Below, piece by piece: positions 17,574 to 28,600 of a stretch of DNA of 44,257 bases. This stretch comes from 2-01-FULL-45-10 sp964450115 (GTDB lineage Bacteria > Omnitrophota > Gorgyraeia > 2-01-FULL-45-10). A program made the position numbers and the translations under genes. The DNA lies in NCBI GenBank assembly GCA_964450115.1, contig CAYVCD010000003.1, forward strand, positions 1-44,257. The letters are read 5' to 3'. How positions within the stretch are numbered: the stretch's first letter is position 1; the number at the start of each line of letters is the position of its first letter. The notes under the pieces were generated by a model. That model ran no database searches and was not told the origin of the DNA. It was given only the letters and a program-made list of their open reading frames with translations.

Positions 17574-17957
17574 ATGAGAAGAGACCGCGTACTTTTATCG
17601 GCAATTCTATTTTCGGCTGTATGGCATCTGTTCTGGCTTTCGGCCTTGACCGTAGTGGTGGTGCCTAAAGATACGAAGCCGCCAAAGTTCTCCAGCGTAT
17701 CATTCCTGGGGCCTATATTGGGAGAGAGTATGCTGGGGGTGAGCTCCGCCGTACATGAGCGCTCCATCCCGGAAAAGAGGTATCTTTCCGAGATAGAAAA
17801 TTCATCCGTGCTTATAAGGCAGATGGACTATCCTGACGTTTATTTCGAATCTGGCCCGGATGCCGCAAGCGATGCCTTTGAATCCGATGAAATGCTTACA
17901 GCTCTCGCCATATCGGCGATTGACGGTGATAAGATGGAGCCCGGCAATTCCCAATAA
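17574..17957 (+). CDS. Short membrane-anchored protein in the TonB/TolA position
   Basis: This 127-residue protein begins with a short basic tail (MRRDR) and one N-terminal membrane anchor (residues 6-28), followed by a PKDTKPPKF stretch. That is how TonB and TolA proteins begin, and the gene directly follows exbD where a tonB/tolA gene usually sits. The rest has no long Pro/Lys spacer and no recognisable TonB C-terminal domain, and it is acidic towards its end. It could be a shortened TonB-like partner or an unrelated anchor protein. I do not recognise the family. Confidence 0.6.
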   Translation: MRRDRVLLSAILFSAVWHLFWLSALTVVVVPKDTKPPKFSSVSFLGPILGESMLGVSSAVHERSIPEKRYLSEIENSSVLIRQMDYPDVYFESGPDAASDAFESDEMLTALAISAIDGDKMEPGNSQ

Positions 17958-17990
17958 TTGTTTGTATTTGCAGTATTATATGGTAATATT

Positions 17991-18245
17991 ATGATAAGGA
18001 TTGAGATAGCGACACTGGTATTCTTCTATATTCTCTTCTCTGTTATAGCCATACTTATTACATGGGCTATATTGGGATATAGAAGGATGAGAGGCGTCTC
18101 CGGATCCGTCAATAATGCGGAGCTCATCTGGAAGTGCTCCATATGTTTTCATGATTACATAGATAGTTTGCACGATGATATATCGGTATGCCCTCTATGC
18201 GGCAGTTACAATAAGAGGGAAAAATCGGGGAGGGTTAACAAATGA
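17991..18245 (+). CDS. Membrane-anchored zinc-ribbon miniprotein
   Basis: I chose the ATG at 17991, since an upstream in-frame TTG at 17958 has no better support. The 84-residue product has one N-terminal membrane helix (about residues 5-27, ETALVFFYILFSV-like, ending ILGYRR). A small cytoplasmic zinc ribbon follows, with CSIC and CPLC pairs spaced 17 residues apart. Such pairs bind one Zn ion, and the family is not known to me. It overlaps the next start by four bases, so it is probably co-expressed with the winged-helix protein. Confidence 0.7.
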   Translation: MIRIEIATLVFFYILFSVIAILITWAILGYRRMRGVSGSVNNAELIWKCSICFHDYIDSLHDDISVCPLCGSYNKREKSGRVNK

Positions 18246-18442
18246 TCACCGAGATAGGGATTACAGCTGGAGATATTTGGCATTACCTTGACACCCACGG
18301 CAAGGGTACCTTAAGAGACATTGCCGGATCTATCAATACCGACAGGGACAGGGTGCTTATGAGTATAGGATGGCTGGCACGAGAAGGCCATGTTATAGTC
18401 GAGAAGTCGGGATCAGATTTTCAGGTATATTTGAGGAGATAG
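18242..18442 (+). CDS. Small winged-helix protein (DUF2582-like)
   Basis: This 66-residue protein resembles the stand-alone winged-helix domains grouped as DUF2582. It has an N-terminal GDIWHYLDTHGKGTLRDIA helix pair, a recognition-helix region NTDRDRVLMSIGWLAREGHV, and a short beta wing VIVEKSGSDFQVYL. Members are presumed DNA-binding or protein-binding modules of unknown role. The ATG overlaps the preceding stop, and GGGGAGGG upstream is a strong ribosome site. Confidence 0.75.
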   Translation: MITEIGITAGDIWHYLDTHGKGTLRDIAGSINTDRDRVLMSIGWLAREGHVIVEKSGSDFQVYLRR

Positions 18443-18457
18443 ATAAGGGGGGAGCGT

Positions 18458-18730
18458 ATGGTCGAAAATAAAATTACTCGCGATGAAGAAGAGGTGCCGA
18501 TAGTTCCTCCGCTAAAGGTTATCGATCATAAGACTATCAATAAGCGTTTTGGATGGTGGTCCGCGGTGGTCCTGTTGGAAAGCTATGGCAGGAAGCAGGT
18601 CTGCTTCTATCTCTGGCAGAAGAAACCTGAAGGCGGATGGAAGAGGAAGCAGAAGTTCGCCGTACATAATCAGCAGGACTGGGTGCTGATCCAGGAAGCG
18701 GTCAGCCCGATGATAGAGAATCTTACGTAG
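18458..18730 (+). CDS. Hypothetical 90-residue protein
   Basis: The ATG at 18458 is preceded by a purine-rich AAGGGGGGAG ribosome site, so the gene is likely real. The product has an acidic N-terminal tail with a proline pair. A tryptophan-rich beta core follows (FGWWSAVVLLESYG, VCFYLWQKKPEGGWKRKQKF), then a helix near the end. There is no signal peptide or membrane segment. The core somewhat resembles small single-strand-binding-like beta sheets, but I do not recognise it and give no function. Confidence 0.7.
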   Translation: MVENKITRDEEEVPIVPPLKVIDHKTINKRFGWWSAVVLLESYGRKQVCFYLWQKKPEGGWKRKQKFAVHNQQDWVLIQEAVSPMIENLT

Positions 18731-18784
18731 AGATTAGAGTCATATCCTACCAGAAAGAATGCGTTTTTCCTTACTAATTATCCC

Positions 18785-19105
18785 ATGGCTAAAGATTATA
18801 TAGTTATAATGGTCACTTGCGCATCAGAAGAAGAGGCCCGTAAGATATCCGAGCGGCTTCTTGCGAAACGGTTAGTAGCGTGCGCCAATATACTGCCGAA
18901 GATAGAGTCAAGATTCTGGTGGAGGGGAAAGATAGATAGCGCTACCGAGCTTCTATTGACCATGAAGACGGTAAGGTCGAACTTTAAAAAGATAGAAGCA
19001 GAAATAAAGCGACTTCACAGCTATGAGGTTCCCGAGATAATAGCATTACCCATTGTATTAGGCAGCAGAGATTATCTTGACTGGATAAGCCGGAATATTG
19101 TATAG
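18785..19105 (+). CDS. cutA: Divalent-cation tolerance protein CutA
   Basis: This 106-residue ferredoxin-like protein matches CutA throughout. It has VTCASEEEARKISERLL, LVACANILPKIESRFWWRGKI and the HSYEVPEIIALPI stretch that is near-invariant in the family. CutA forms stable trimers and has been linked to copper tolerance and signalling, but its exact function is unsettled. No good ribosome site precedes the ATG. Its 3' end contains the promoter of the following tRNA gene. Confidence 0.94.
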   Translation: MAKDYIVIMVTCASEEEARKISERLLAKRLVACANILPKIESRFWWRGKIDSATELLLTMKTVRSNFKKIEAEIKRLHSYEVPEIIALPIVLGSRDYLDWISRNIV

Positions 19106-19106
19106 T
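19077..19106 (+). promoter_or_regulatory. Promoter of tRNA-Ala
   Basis: TTGACT at 19077-19082 and TATAGT at 19101-19106 are separated by 18 bases, each one mismatch from the sigma-70 consensus. The predicted start, about 19113, is 16 bases before the tRNA. The promoter lies inside the end of cutA. Confidence 0.7.
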
Positions 19107-19128
19107 ATTTCACGTCATTAAAAATAGT

Positions 19129-19204
19129 GGGGATGTAGCTCAGTTGGAAGAGCACTTCGTTCGCAACGAAGGGGTCGCCAGTTCGACTCTGGTCATCTCC
19201 ACCA
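19129..19204 (+). tRNA. tRNA-Ala (anticodon CGC)
   Basis: A complete cloverleaf is visible. The acceptor stem GGGGATG pairs with CATCTCC (one G-T pair), and the D arm contains AGCTCAGTTGG. The anticodon stem CTTCG/CGAAG encloses loop TTCGCAA, giving anticodon CGC for alanine codon GCG. The T loop TTCGACT is standard. The 3' ACCA is encoded at 19201-19204. The gene has its own promoter in the cutA end. Confidence 0.95.
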
Positions 19205-19341
19205 TTCTGCTTCGCCCTTCGGCTAGATATGGCCGGTAGGGCTTCGCAGGAATTGTAGCGAAGCAGAATGTCCCTCCGAAGCCCTACCATCGTTCTGGTG
19301 TTGAAGGGCGAAGGAGGACACTTAACGATCGCCTTCGGCGA
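19204..19341 (+). repeat. Interleaved inverted repeats directly after the tRNA
   Basis: Three pairs of exact inverted repeats interlock here. ATTCTGCTTCGC (19204-19215) pairs with 19258-19269. GGTAGGGCTTCG (19235-19246) pairs with 19277-19288. CTTCGCCCTT (19210-19219) pairs with 19304-19313. A small hairpin TCGCCTTCGGCGA follows at 19329-19341. The order A-B-A'-B' permits pseudoknotted or alternative folds. No open reading frame or T tract is evident. Confidence 0.75.
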
Positions 19342-19462
19342 CATATGATGGAGAGTATTTCTCCTCCCTTTAGCAAACCCACCTCTTTACATACGTGTGC
19401 CCTCTGGATTATGCTAGTCGTGCTTCATCTATTAAGATATCAAAAAGTAAGGTAGCATAGCC

Positions 19463-19490
19463 TTGAATTACTATTATTATAGGGTAAACT
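19463..19490 (+). promoter_or_regulatory. Possible promoter for the giant gene
   Basis: TTGAAT at 19463-19468 and TAAACT at 19485-19490 are 16 bases apart, each four of six to consensus. This is a weak match in AT-rich sequence. It would place the start of transcription about 130 bases before the coding region and upstream of the terminator-like hairpin. Confidence 0.3.
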
Positions 19491-19556
19491 TATATATAGA
19501 GATGAGATTGGTTGCGATTAAAGGTTAATTTTAACAATAACGCGCTAGTTAAAATA

Positions 19557-19597
19557 CCTGTTATTATGGTATTCCCATACTAGCAGGAATTTTTTTG
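19557..19597 (+). terminator. Terminator-like hairpin in the leader of the giant gene
   Basis: CCTG at 19557-19560 pairs with CAGG at 19584-19587. The inner TATGG/CCATA pairs across a five-base loop, with one mismatch and one wobble between. Seven T's follow at 19590-19596. It lies 35 bases before the ATG at 19632, so it could end upstream transcription or act as an attenuator of the giant gene. Confidence 0.5.
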
Positions 19598-19631
19598 TTC
19601 TGTAATTAAAAAAGTTTAAAAAGGCAGGGAT

Positions 19632-22600
19632 ATGATTGCTTCATTCAGACAACATATTGTATGTAAAGTGATAGCGCTCATGGTGAGCTTTACGTTCATC
19701 TGGCAGTCTGTAGGCCCGGTGGCGGAAGCCGAAGACGCTTATGCCGCGACGCTCTCTTCCGATAGCCGCAGTATCGATATCCCTTCTATAAAATTACCCG
19801 CTAGCATTGGAGAGGTGATCGATTCATCCAAAGGTAATATTGGCAAGACGATCATCCATATACGTGATGCTCACTGCGATTATTCTGCTCAAAACTCCAT
19901 CTCAGGTTTGGTGGGTTATTTTAGGGATAAGCATGGTATAAAGCTCGTTGCTCTTGAGGGAGGCGTAGGTGATTACGACCTATCCGTCTTTACTGATATA
20001 AAAGATGCCAGTTTGCGCGAAAAGACAGCTGACTATTTTGTAAAACAGGGTGAGGTCAACGGCGCGGAATTCTATGCCATCAATAACCCTGCCAAAGTCA
20101 TGCTCTACGGTGTAGAGGATCCAGAGCTTTATCAAGAAAACCTCAGTGCCTACATGGAATCCTTAAAGTTTAAGGATGATGCCCAGAGGCTGCTAAAAAT
20201 CTTATCCGCAACATTGCCGAAACTAAAATCAAAGATATACCCTGCTAATTTCAAGCAATTTGACGAGAAGGTTAAGCTCTTTAAAGAGGACAAGATCAGC
20301 TTCGAGGAGTATGCCGCCGCTATAGCCGATTTCGCGAAGAAAGAGAGTATCGACCTATCGGAATATCCCAACATAAGCCGCTTCTACGATGTTATGGACC
20401 ATGAGAGCGGTATTAATATGAAAGAGGCAGAGCACCAGCGCAATATACTCATAGACCTGCTCAATAAGAAGCTATCGAAGAAGTATATCGAGGAGTTAGT
20501 TGCCAAGACAGTAGAGTTCAACGACAATGTCATGCCTGCGACAGAGTACTACGCGTTTCTATTGGATAAGGCCAAGCTCTGCGGCATAGATATGGAGAAG
20601 ATGCCGGACCTTGTAAGCTATGCGCAGTGTGCCGATAAGACAAAGACTGTGAATAAGAAGGCACTTGAAAAAGAGTTTAAACTGCTTGATCAAAAGATGT
20701 GCTCTACATTCCTGAAGACAGAGGAAGCCAGGGAGCTCTGTTCACTCGATAGGCGGCTCTTCGTATTAGAACGCATGTTTTCAACTACTCTGGTAAAGGA
20801 TGATTGGGACTACTATTCCGCGAACCGTGAAATGTTCGATACAAAGAATTTCCCGCTTGATGCAGGGAAGGGCCTTGGGAAGCTGGATGATTATCGTAAA
20901 GATATGGAGAAGTTCTATGACATCTCGCTTAAGAGGGACGATATATTCATAGATAAGATAGCAGCAAGGCTAAAGAAAGAGAAACAGAATAATGTGGTTC
21001 TAGTTACAGGAGGTTTCCATCAGGATAATCTTAGGAAGCTATTTGAAGACAAAGGATATTCGTATGTAGAGGTCCTGCCAAGGATCGAAAAGACTGATGG
21101 GGAGAATCCGTATTTCAGGCTGCTTTCTGGCGGAGCGGATCCTATCGCTAGAGCTATAAGAGAGAGTCAGTCAAATTTGCAAATCGCAACCTTTTTGGAT
21201 CCATCGGGCTTAAATCCTAGCGCTAGTTCCATAAAGAGAGCCGTAAGGGTAGTGGAGAAACTTCTTAGAAATCAGGAGGCTCAAGAAGGCGATATCCGCT
21301 TCTCTCTATTGCCTTTTGATGGAGCAGAATTGCTTAAAGTAAAAGGCGAAGATGGCAAGCTGGAACAAGTGAAGGTGGATGGCAGGCCGGTGTATGTATC
21401 CAGAGGGTACGCAAAACCCGCCGCGCCCAAGCCAGTGGCTTCTACGCCTACTGCGCCCAAACCAGCGGCGCCTACGCCCACCACGCCAGCGCCCACTGCG
21501 CCGGTTGCCGAAACCGTGAACCCGCAAGAGCAGGCTATAAATATATTATCCGGGAACGTGAGCGAAGACGTAGGATATCTCTCATATAATACAGGCATGA
21601 ATAATACCTATGCGGCTCAATCTGTGCAAATGCCGGATAGTATGCGCAGAAGAGAAGGCCTTCGCAATAATGAAATGCTTGTATCGAGATTTAAGAGTAT
21701 AGCCAATAATGAATTGGATCGCGCCATAAGAGAAGGATATGAAGGCAGGCCGGTTATGTATGCCACATATCCTTACGGCGAAGACAAAGAGATCGTTTCG
21801 TTAGTTCTCACGGTGCCATATTATGATGGCGGCAGAGCTTGTGTGGCCACATATGTAATTGCAATGAGCATGGCTCAATTCGATCAGATTAAAAACACTC
21901 TGGCATCGAACCCTGAAATTATATATGAAGCGCTGCTTAACAGGGCTAAGGCAGATAACAGGTCGACCCAATTATATAATGCGATAATAGGCGAAAAAAA
22001 ATCCGGAGGGATGTTAGAGGCGCCGACATTTATACATCTTAATAGTTTTAATAACGATAGTACAGAAATTGTTCCAATAGATGGCGATATTTATAGCCTA
22101 TTATGGAAAACCAATCCCGAGAAATTCCAGGCTGAAAGAGAGTTGCATCTCGAGTTGGCCAAAAGAATCGTTGCGGCTATATCCGGAGCTGCCGTTGATG
22201 CTGGTCAGGTAGTAATTTCAACGCCCGAAGTAGCTCAACCGCCTACCGGGCCCGCCGCGCCGGCAGCGCTTGAAGCGCCGGGACAAGGAATGGGTAAAGG
22301 CGTGATAAGATTTGTTGCAGATGTAATATTTGGCCTGATGAAGCTTATGGGAATAAATATTACACCTGCCCGCAGGACTTTTGTAGAGGATATTGTAGTG
22401 CCAATCATAGAGGAAGGCCTTATGGGGCTTACGCTATTATTTGGTAGCCCGGCTATTTATGCGGGCATAAGAATAATATTCGCATTGCTTCATATTCCTC
22501 AGGATAGGGCACCTCCCTTAGGCGTAGAACGCAATCTCTATCAAAAAACCGCAATACCCGCGATCATATCTGCAATATCTCTCGCCGCATTATGTATGCT

Positions 22601-25600
22601 TGGTCCAATATTAGGACCTGTTGGAGTAATAGGGGTAAGCATTTTAGCGCACTCGCTAGCTAATACTTTTGTTAGTATAACCGGTTCATCTTTACAGAAG
22701 GCGAATATAGGTAGTGACCTTGTAACTGCAGGCGATATCGTGACTGGCGATGGCTGGAGGCCATTATCATACACAGTAGCTTTCATGCGTGAATTATTGA
22801 ATTCTCAGACAGTTCATGATAACGCATATTATTCTAAATTCACGGATGATAGTATATTCCGCGGTGAAGCGGAAAAGACATACGGAGCCAGGAGCATGGT
22901 GCCCGCCAGGGTCGATACCTATATATATAACCAAGCTATGAAGAAAGAACAAGCTCTTGTAGAATTGATAGCGAATGGTCAGGATGCGACGGCCAATGAC
23001 AAGACAATAGGGCGTTTCGGGGTTGGGGCGTATCAGATGTTCCAGGAGTTAAGAGGTCCTGAAGATTCGATAGTCATCACCACTTCTACTGATGGTAAAG
23101 AGGCCATACAGCTAACTTTTAGATTAGTGAATGGGGTGCTGTCCTACAAGGTGGGGACCGTAACGGAGGGCGTGCAGCAAGGAACGCGCATCGAAGTGAA
23201 CAGGCCTCTCTCCGATACGGAAGCCAGATCACGTATCGATTATATAAGATCAAAGCTGAGGGCAAACTCCAGGGGCGCTATAAAGGTCAACGGCGAAATC
23301 ATTAATAATGTAGAACGGTATTTTTATATTAACGGAGTTGACAGGCTCGCATTGCCGGAGATAGCTCCTGTGGAGGTGTCGGTCGGAGAAAAAGGCTATG
23401 TAGTAACGGACAGGGGCAGAGGAATGAGCGCGCAGGTCTTATTTGAAAAGTTCCTTGTCCCTAAGAGCACGACAAAGGCGTTGGAAGGTAAGCCTGTGGA
23501 AAAGCCGGATGAAATACGCTATGAGACGAAGATATTCTATTCCGATCCTTCCGAAGAAGAGACAGACGGCGTTATCTCCATACAGGTGAGCGGAGTCGCT
23601 AATGTAGACATTCCTATACATGGTATGAGCATACCTAAAGAGATGATAATAGAGCTGCCGCATGATGTTTGGCTGCCTGAGTCCAGGGACAGGGTGGCGC
23701 TCGACGAACTGACTATAAATGGCCTTATACAGGTGATGAATAAGCTGGTAGACCCGGAAAGAGATATAAAGGACAGGTACTCCCTCTTGAACGGCATGGC
23801 TATATTAATGGAGAGCCTTTTAAAAGACAGTAGAGATAAGAGCCTTCTCTATGAATTCAGAAGGATATGCGCGAAACTTGTGAAAGCGGAGCAGGCGCGC
23901 GGTAATATAATATTGCCTAACAGAAAGTTATTCAGGTCTATTGTGCTACCCGCGGAATACAAAGATAAGGTGATCTATCTTGATGAAAATCTTTTCGAGT
24001 TTGTCCCGTCCAACCTGCCAAATGCGTATCTGGCGAATAAGTTTATTTCTGATACCCACGCCTTGTATGTGGCCGATCTTGATACAGTTGGGGATAATGA
24101 TGTTTATATTGAAGGCAAGTATCCTAACGGGAACGGATGGATAATACTGGACAGGAAGACATATGAAAGGCATAAAGATGATCCGTGGTTAGTAGACCTT
24201 CTCTTCAATTTTAACATAAGCTATGGTGATACCGGCAACGCGTTCGGCCATTTTCGTGAGGAAGAGAGAGAGGGCATCGGGTATAAGGATAAAGTTGCAA
24301 CCACTATCGCTTCGTACAATAAAATAGATGAAGATACTGTTCAACGACTTAAAGCAGAAATATTTGATGAGAATACAAAAAAGCTTCTGGAGATGTTTGA
24401 TGAGAAAGACCGTAGGATAATAATAGGCGAGATTGAAGAAGGAATAAGAAATGGATCGATATCCGAAAGTGACACGGAAAAGATAAAAAAAGAGCTAAGA
24501 GAATGGCTTAACTATCTTCTGAAAGTAAAGAACATGATCTCGGGAGATTCGGAGGCGGTCTTGACAGGAGACTGGGTAAGGCAGAAGCTGTTTTCGACGC
24601 CTCTATTGGTATTCGATGAAGCTGCCGATCGCTATCGGGGCGATATGATCAGAAGGTTTGTCGGCGGTAAGCTCTATTTTTGGTACGATGAGATGTGGGA
24701 GGATGGTAGGAAGATATATGAGCTCGGCCCCGGAGGCGAGGCAATCGTCGCGTATGACAACGCGGAATTCGTATTCCTGAATGGCCAGACATATCTATTA
24801 AGAAAAGCGGGTGATTCGGAGACGTTTAGATTGGAGATAGTAGAAGAGGGGCAGCCAAGGGCGCTTCTTGATGATGTGATAGGCATTGATGAAAAGTGTA
24901 ATGAAGGATTTATTACGGTTCTTGCGAAACGGGGTAATGACGTGGCGATATATTCCCTGCAAGGCCGGGAGGTTAAAGAATTATGCTGTATAAATAAAGA
25001 CGTTGTTTTGCATAAGAAGAGCGGCGGTCAAGATATAACTTTGGGGTCTAGCATTCCATATGATAAGCAGAGTAAATTATTGCATTTTCACCGCGCCTCT
25101 TATCCCGTTAAAGTATTTGTCCGTGGTGAAAGGATATTTATAACGATCAATGGATTTTATGGTAGTGGTCTGTATGAAGTAACCCAGGGCAGTAATATCG
25201 TTTTAATAAAAGACAGCTCCTTTGAAACTATACGCGACATAAAGATTTTAAGCTCGGGTAACGTCGTTGTCTATTCGAAAATGCTGCTGCCAAGCATAAT
25301 CGGGAAAAAACTCGATACTATATACAGGGTTCAAGTATTTGATAAAAATTGGAATAGCATAGCTCTACGATCGGCAACAGACTCTACATATTTATGGGAA
25401 AGAAATGACCATATATACTTCGATGTTAAAACAGGCGATGGCAGCTTAATGTATCGCATAAGCCCGACCGGGAGCATTGAGATATTGACCAAGGATGGAT
25501 TCCAGGCTGAGGGCACGGGCATTATAGTATCGAAAATAAACTTTATAGGTGATTATGCCTACATGTATCGTGCTATTTCGGGCGAATCATATGAAAGACT

Positions 25601-28600
25601 CATAAGGTTGTCGTTGATTAGCGGGAAAGTAGAGGAGGTAGGGGAGACGTTACGTAGCTTAACCAGATATTTCAGGTCAGCCGATCCTAACATAGGTGAT
25701 GGGGCATACTACATAACAGGATTTTCACGAGCCGGCTTAGGTCCCGCTGGCTCTATCACGGAATTTCATCCCAACACTCTCGTTCTTGTAGATAAAGGCG
25801 GGGCAATGCGAAAGATTGATTTTGAAGGCATTTTGTATGATGTCTATTCTGACGGTGAGTCTGTATATACCGTGGAAACAGTTGAGCAAGAGGGAATGGA
25901 ACAGTATTACAGGAAAGTCAGAATATGGCGCATAGGGTTTGACGGAAGCAAAGAGGTTGTTTTTAGCGCGGAAGGGGTTTTATCCGAAGATAGGCCGGAT
26001 TTTGTCCACAGGCAAGATATGTTTTCCATAGGCCTCAATGACGAATGCGTCACTTTTGACACAAAGACCGGTAAAGCCGGGAAAATTATACCGCCGCAGA
26101 GGCTTAAGGGAAGTTCCGGACGAATGATTTTTGCCGGCAATGATTTCTATTTAGTGGATAATGATGGCAGGACTATAAGGATGTTTCCATCCGTGGGAAC
26201 ATCCTTGGCAAACAATGAAAAATTGAGGCGCAACATAGAGCTGCTCAATACAGGTATCAACAAAGAGATTATTGACAAGTACGCTATGTCACTGGACCGA
26301 TATAAAATTATGTCGCTGTTATTGTCTCTGCAGAATAACGATAACTGGATGCCTGGCATGATATTTTTGCATAACTCTCACTGGAAGATGCCCGGCATAG
26401 AAAAACTCAAAGACCTTTTTAACAGTATAATGCTGGAATCCAAGGATGTTTCGGAGATTGACGAGGCGTTCAATTTCATAGATTATACCCTGGCATCATT
26501 CAAAAACACTGAAATGGCTATAAGGATAATAGAGCGCTGGGGAAGAATTTTTCTGAAGAACGATGAACTGGCAAAGATAATTATGAAGGCCATTTACAAG
26601 GATGTTGATATACAGTCCGACGGCGAACAATCTTATTCTTATAAACCGTATGAAGTCTACAATAAAAACCCGGATAAAATAGGCCAGCTTCCCGATATAG
26701 TGCGCCTCTATCTGGATTTCCTCACAAAAGATGAATTAAGCGCTCCCGGAATAATCGAAGAAGAAATATTCCGCGGCGAACCCTATAGCGCGATGATATC
26801 GGGCCGGGATCTGTCGACGCTTATCAGGCTTAGATTGGCATTCCCGGATGAGGTATCAGATCGTTCATTGCGCTGGGATGATGTAGTTCGTTTGTTATAC
26901 TCGTTAAAGGACCCGGAATTTGAGGGGATAAAGAGAGAGGTGTCCGGAGCTGTTAACGGACAGGATAAAGTGCATTGTTACTGGATAAGAGAGCTCGCCC
27001 AAAACGCGCGCGATGCCGTAAGAGAGGTGGCGGGTATCAAGGCGAAAAGCGGATTCTTAGGGCATGGATTTTATACGCTTTTTGCAGGAAAGTGCGACGA
27101 GGTACGGATAAGGACAGGGAACGGTCAAGCAACGTATGAATTGGTATTGAAGCCGCGATATGACGCAAAAGGCGATCTTATAGATATACAGATATCGCGC
27201 ATGAAAAAATATGACAGCGCTTACAAAGGAACGTGCATTCAAAGGGTAAATTTCTATAAATCTGCCGCTGACGAAGACGCTGTACTTGGTTGCATGTATG
27301 TGACAAGCCAGGCGATGCGGTTCCTGGGGGCTATTCCTTCGGAAGGTGAGAACGGAGTTACCATAGAATTAAACGGAAGCGTAATAAACGAAGACGGGTA
27401 TAGGAGGGAAGATGCCAATCGCGTTATAAAGATCACTAATGGAATGAGCAAAGAAGCGAACGATGCAGGATTCTATGAGTGGATCGCCGGAGTCGAGGAT
27501 CCCGTGGGCATGGATCTGTATACGGTAATAAATAAGCTCTTCCCGCCGGACGTATCCGGTAAGCCGGCGCAATCTTCTCCCGTCGCAGGCGAGATAGAGA
27601 AAGGGCTTAATTCCGGTTTTAGCAATGGTAATATCCCGCGCGTGACGGTTGATGATCTATATGTAGACGAAGTGGACAACAAATACACTTCTTTAATACC
27701 GCCAAGTGTACTTGAGATACTCTCGGCGCATGGGTGGAACATAAGATTCCCACAGGGTACGCCTGTTACCAGGACGAGAAACGGCGTAATGTACGCGGAA
27801 TCGTATGCTCCATGGATAGCGGCGTTAGCGCTAAAGGCTCTCGTCAAGCTTTATCTGACGGGTGAAGGAGTGGATATAAAGGGCTTGGGCCTTCCAAAAG
27901 ATTATATATATTCTGATAGGAACGGGCTTCACGTTTTACAGGATACATTGGAGGATGCAGAGAGGATAAATTCCGGCAGACCCGAGTCCGTAGATTATGC
28001 AAAGTATAAAGATAATCCTCACATGTTAGCTCAATTACTCACGCTTATAAAGGTAGACTTTGGCGGTGAAGCCACAAGCATCAGTGGGATAAAATCAGAG
28101 GTTCTAGGCGAATACTCTAAAGGCCGGCCTGAGCAGGTCAGCCTTGAAGGTATACTGCCCGCCGGAATGGAAAGCCAGAGAGCATCGGCTGAAGCATTCA
28201 TTAAAGGCAGGATCTCCAGTATAAGAGTGGCTTTGACAGACCAGATGCTAAGCGAAGCTGTCATCAGGGCGTATATGGATTTTCTTAAGAAATTGGGGAT
28301 GCTGATGAATGTCAGTAAGAACATAAACCGGTTCGAATGCGTTTTTAGAGCTCCCAGCGATGCGACAGCGGGCGGAAATGTAATAAACTGGAACCTTGCT
28401 TATTATCATGCAAATATCGGGCCGTTTGTAAAGTTTATGCTGGAAGGGGCCTCTGGAAAGATTATGAGCGACGTAGTTCAGACATTCGGACATGAGACGG
28501 GTCATACCGTAGAGGATGAATTTGCTCCTGAACACGGGAACATGTGGACTCACCAGGCGGAGCAGGATATCCGGGGAAGCCTGGGATGGATAATGAAGTT

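Larger units (their letters stand above)
19205..19631. other. 427-base intergenic region before the giant gene
   Basis: Apart from the structured repeat block next to the tRNA, a weak promoter candidate near 19463-19490 and a terminator-like hairpin at 19557-19597, I see no gene here. The stretch 19345-19460 shows no feature I can name. Confidence 0.7.

Noticed and set aside
19204..19341. The repeat block after tRNA-Ala considered as a CRISPR array
   Set aside because: The repeats are inverted and interlocked, not direct repeats with regular spacers, and no cas gene is near.
21281..21598. A glycine-rich - strand open frame
   Set aside because: It is the antisense of the Pro/Ala-rich linker in the giant protein, which automatically reads as Gly-rich sequence.
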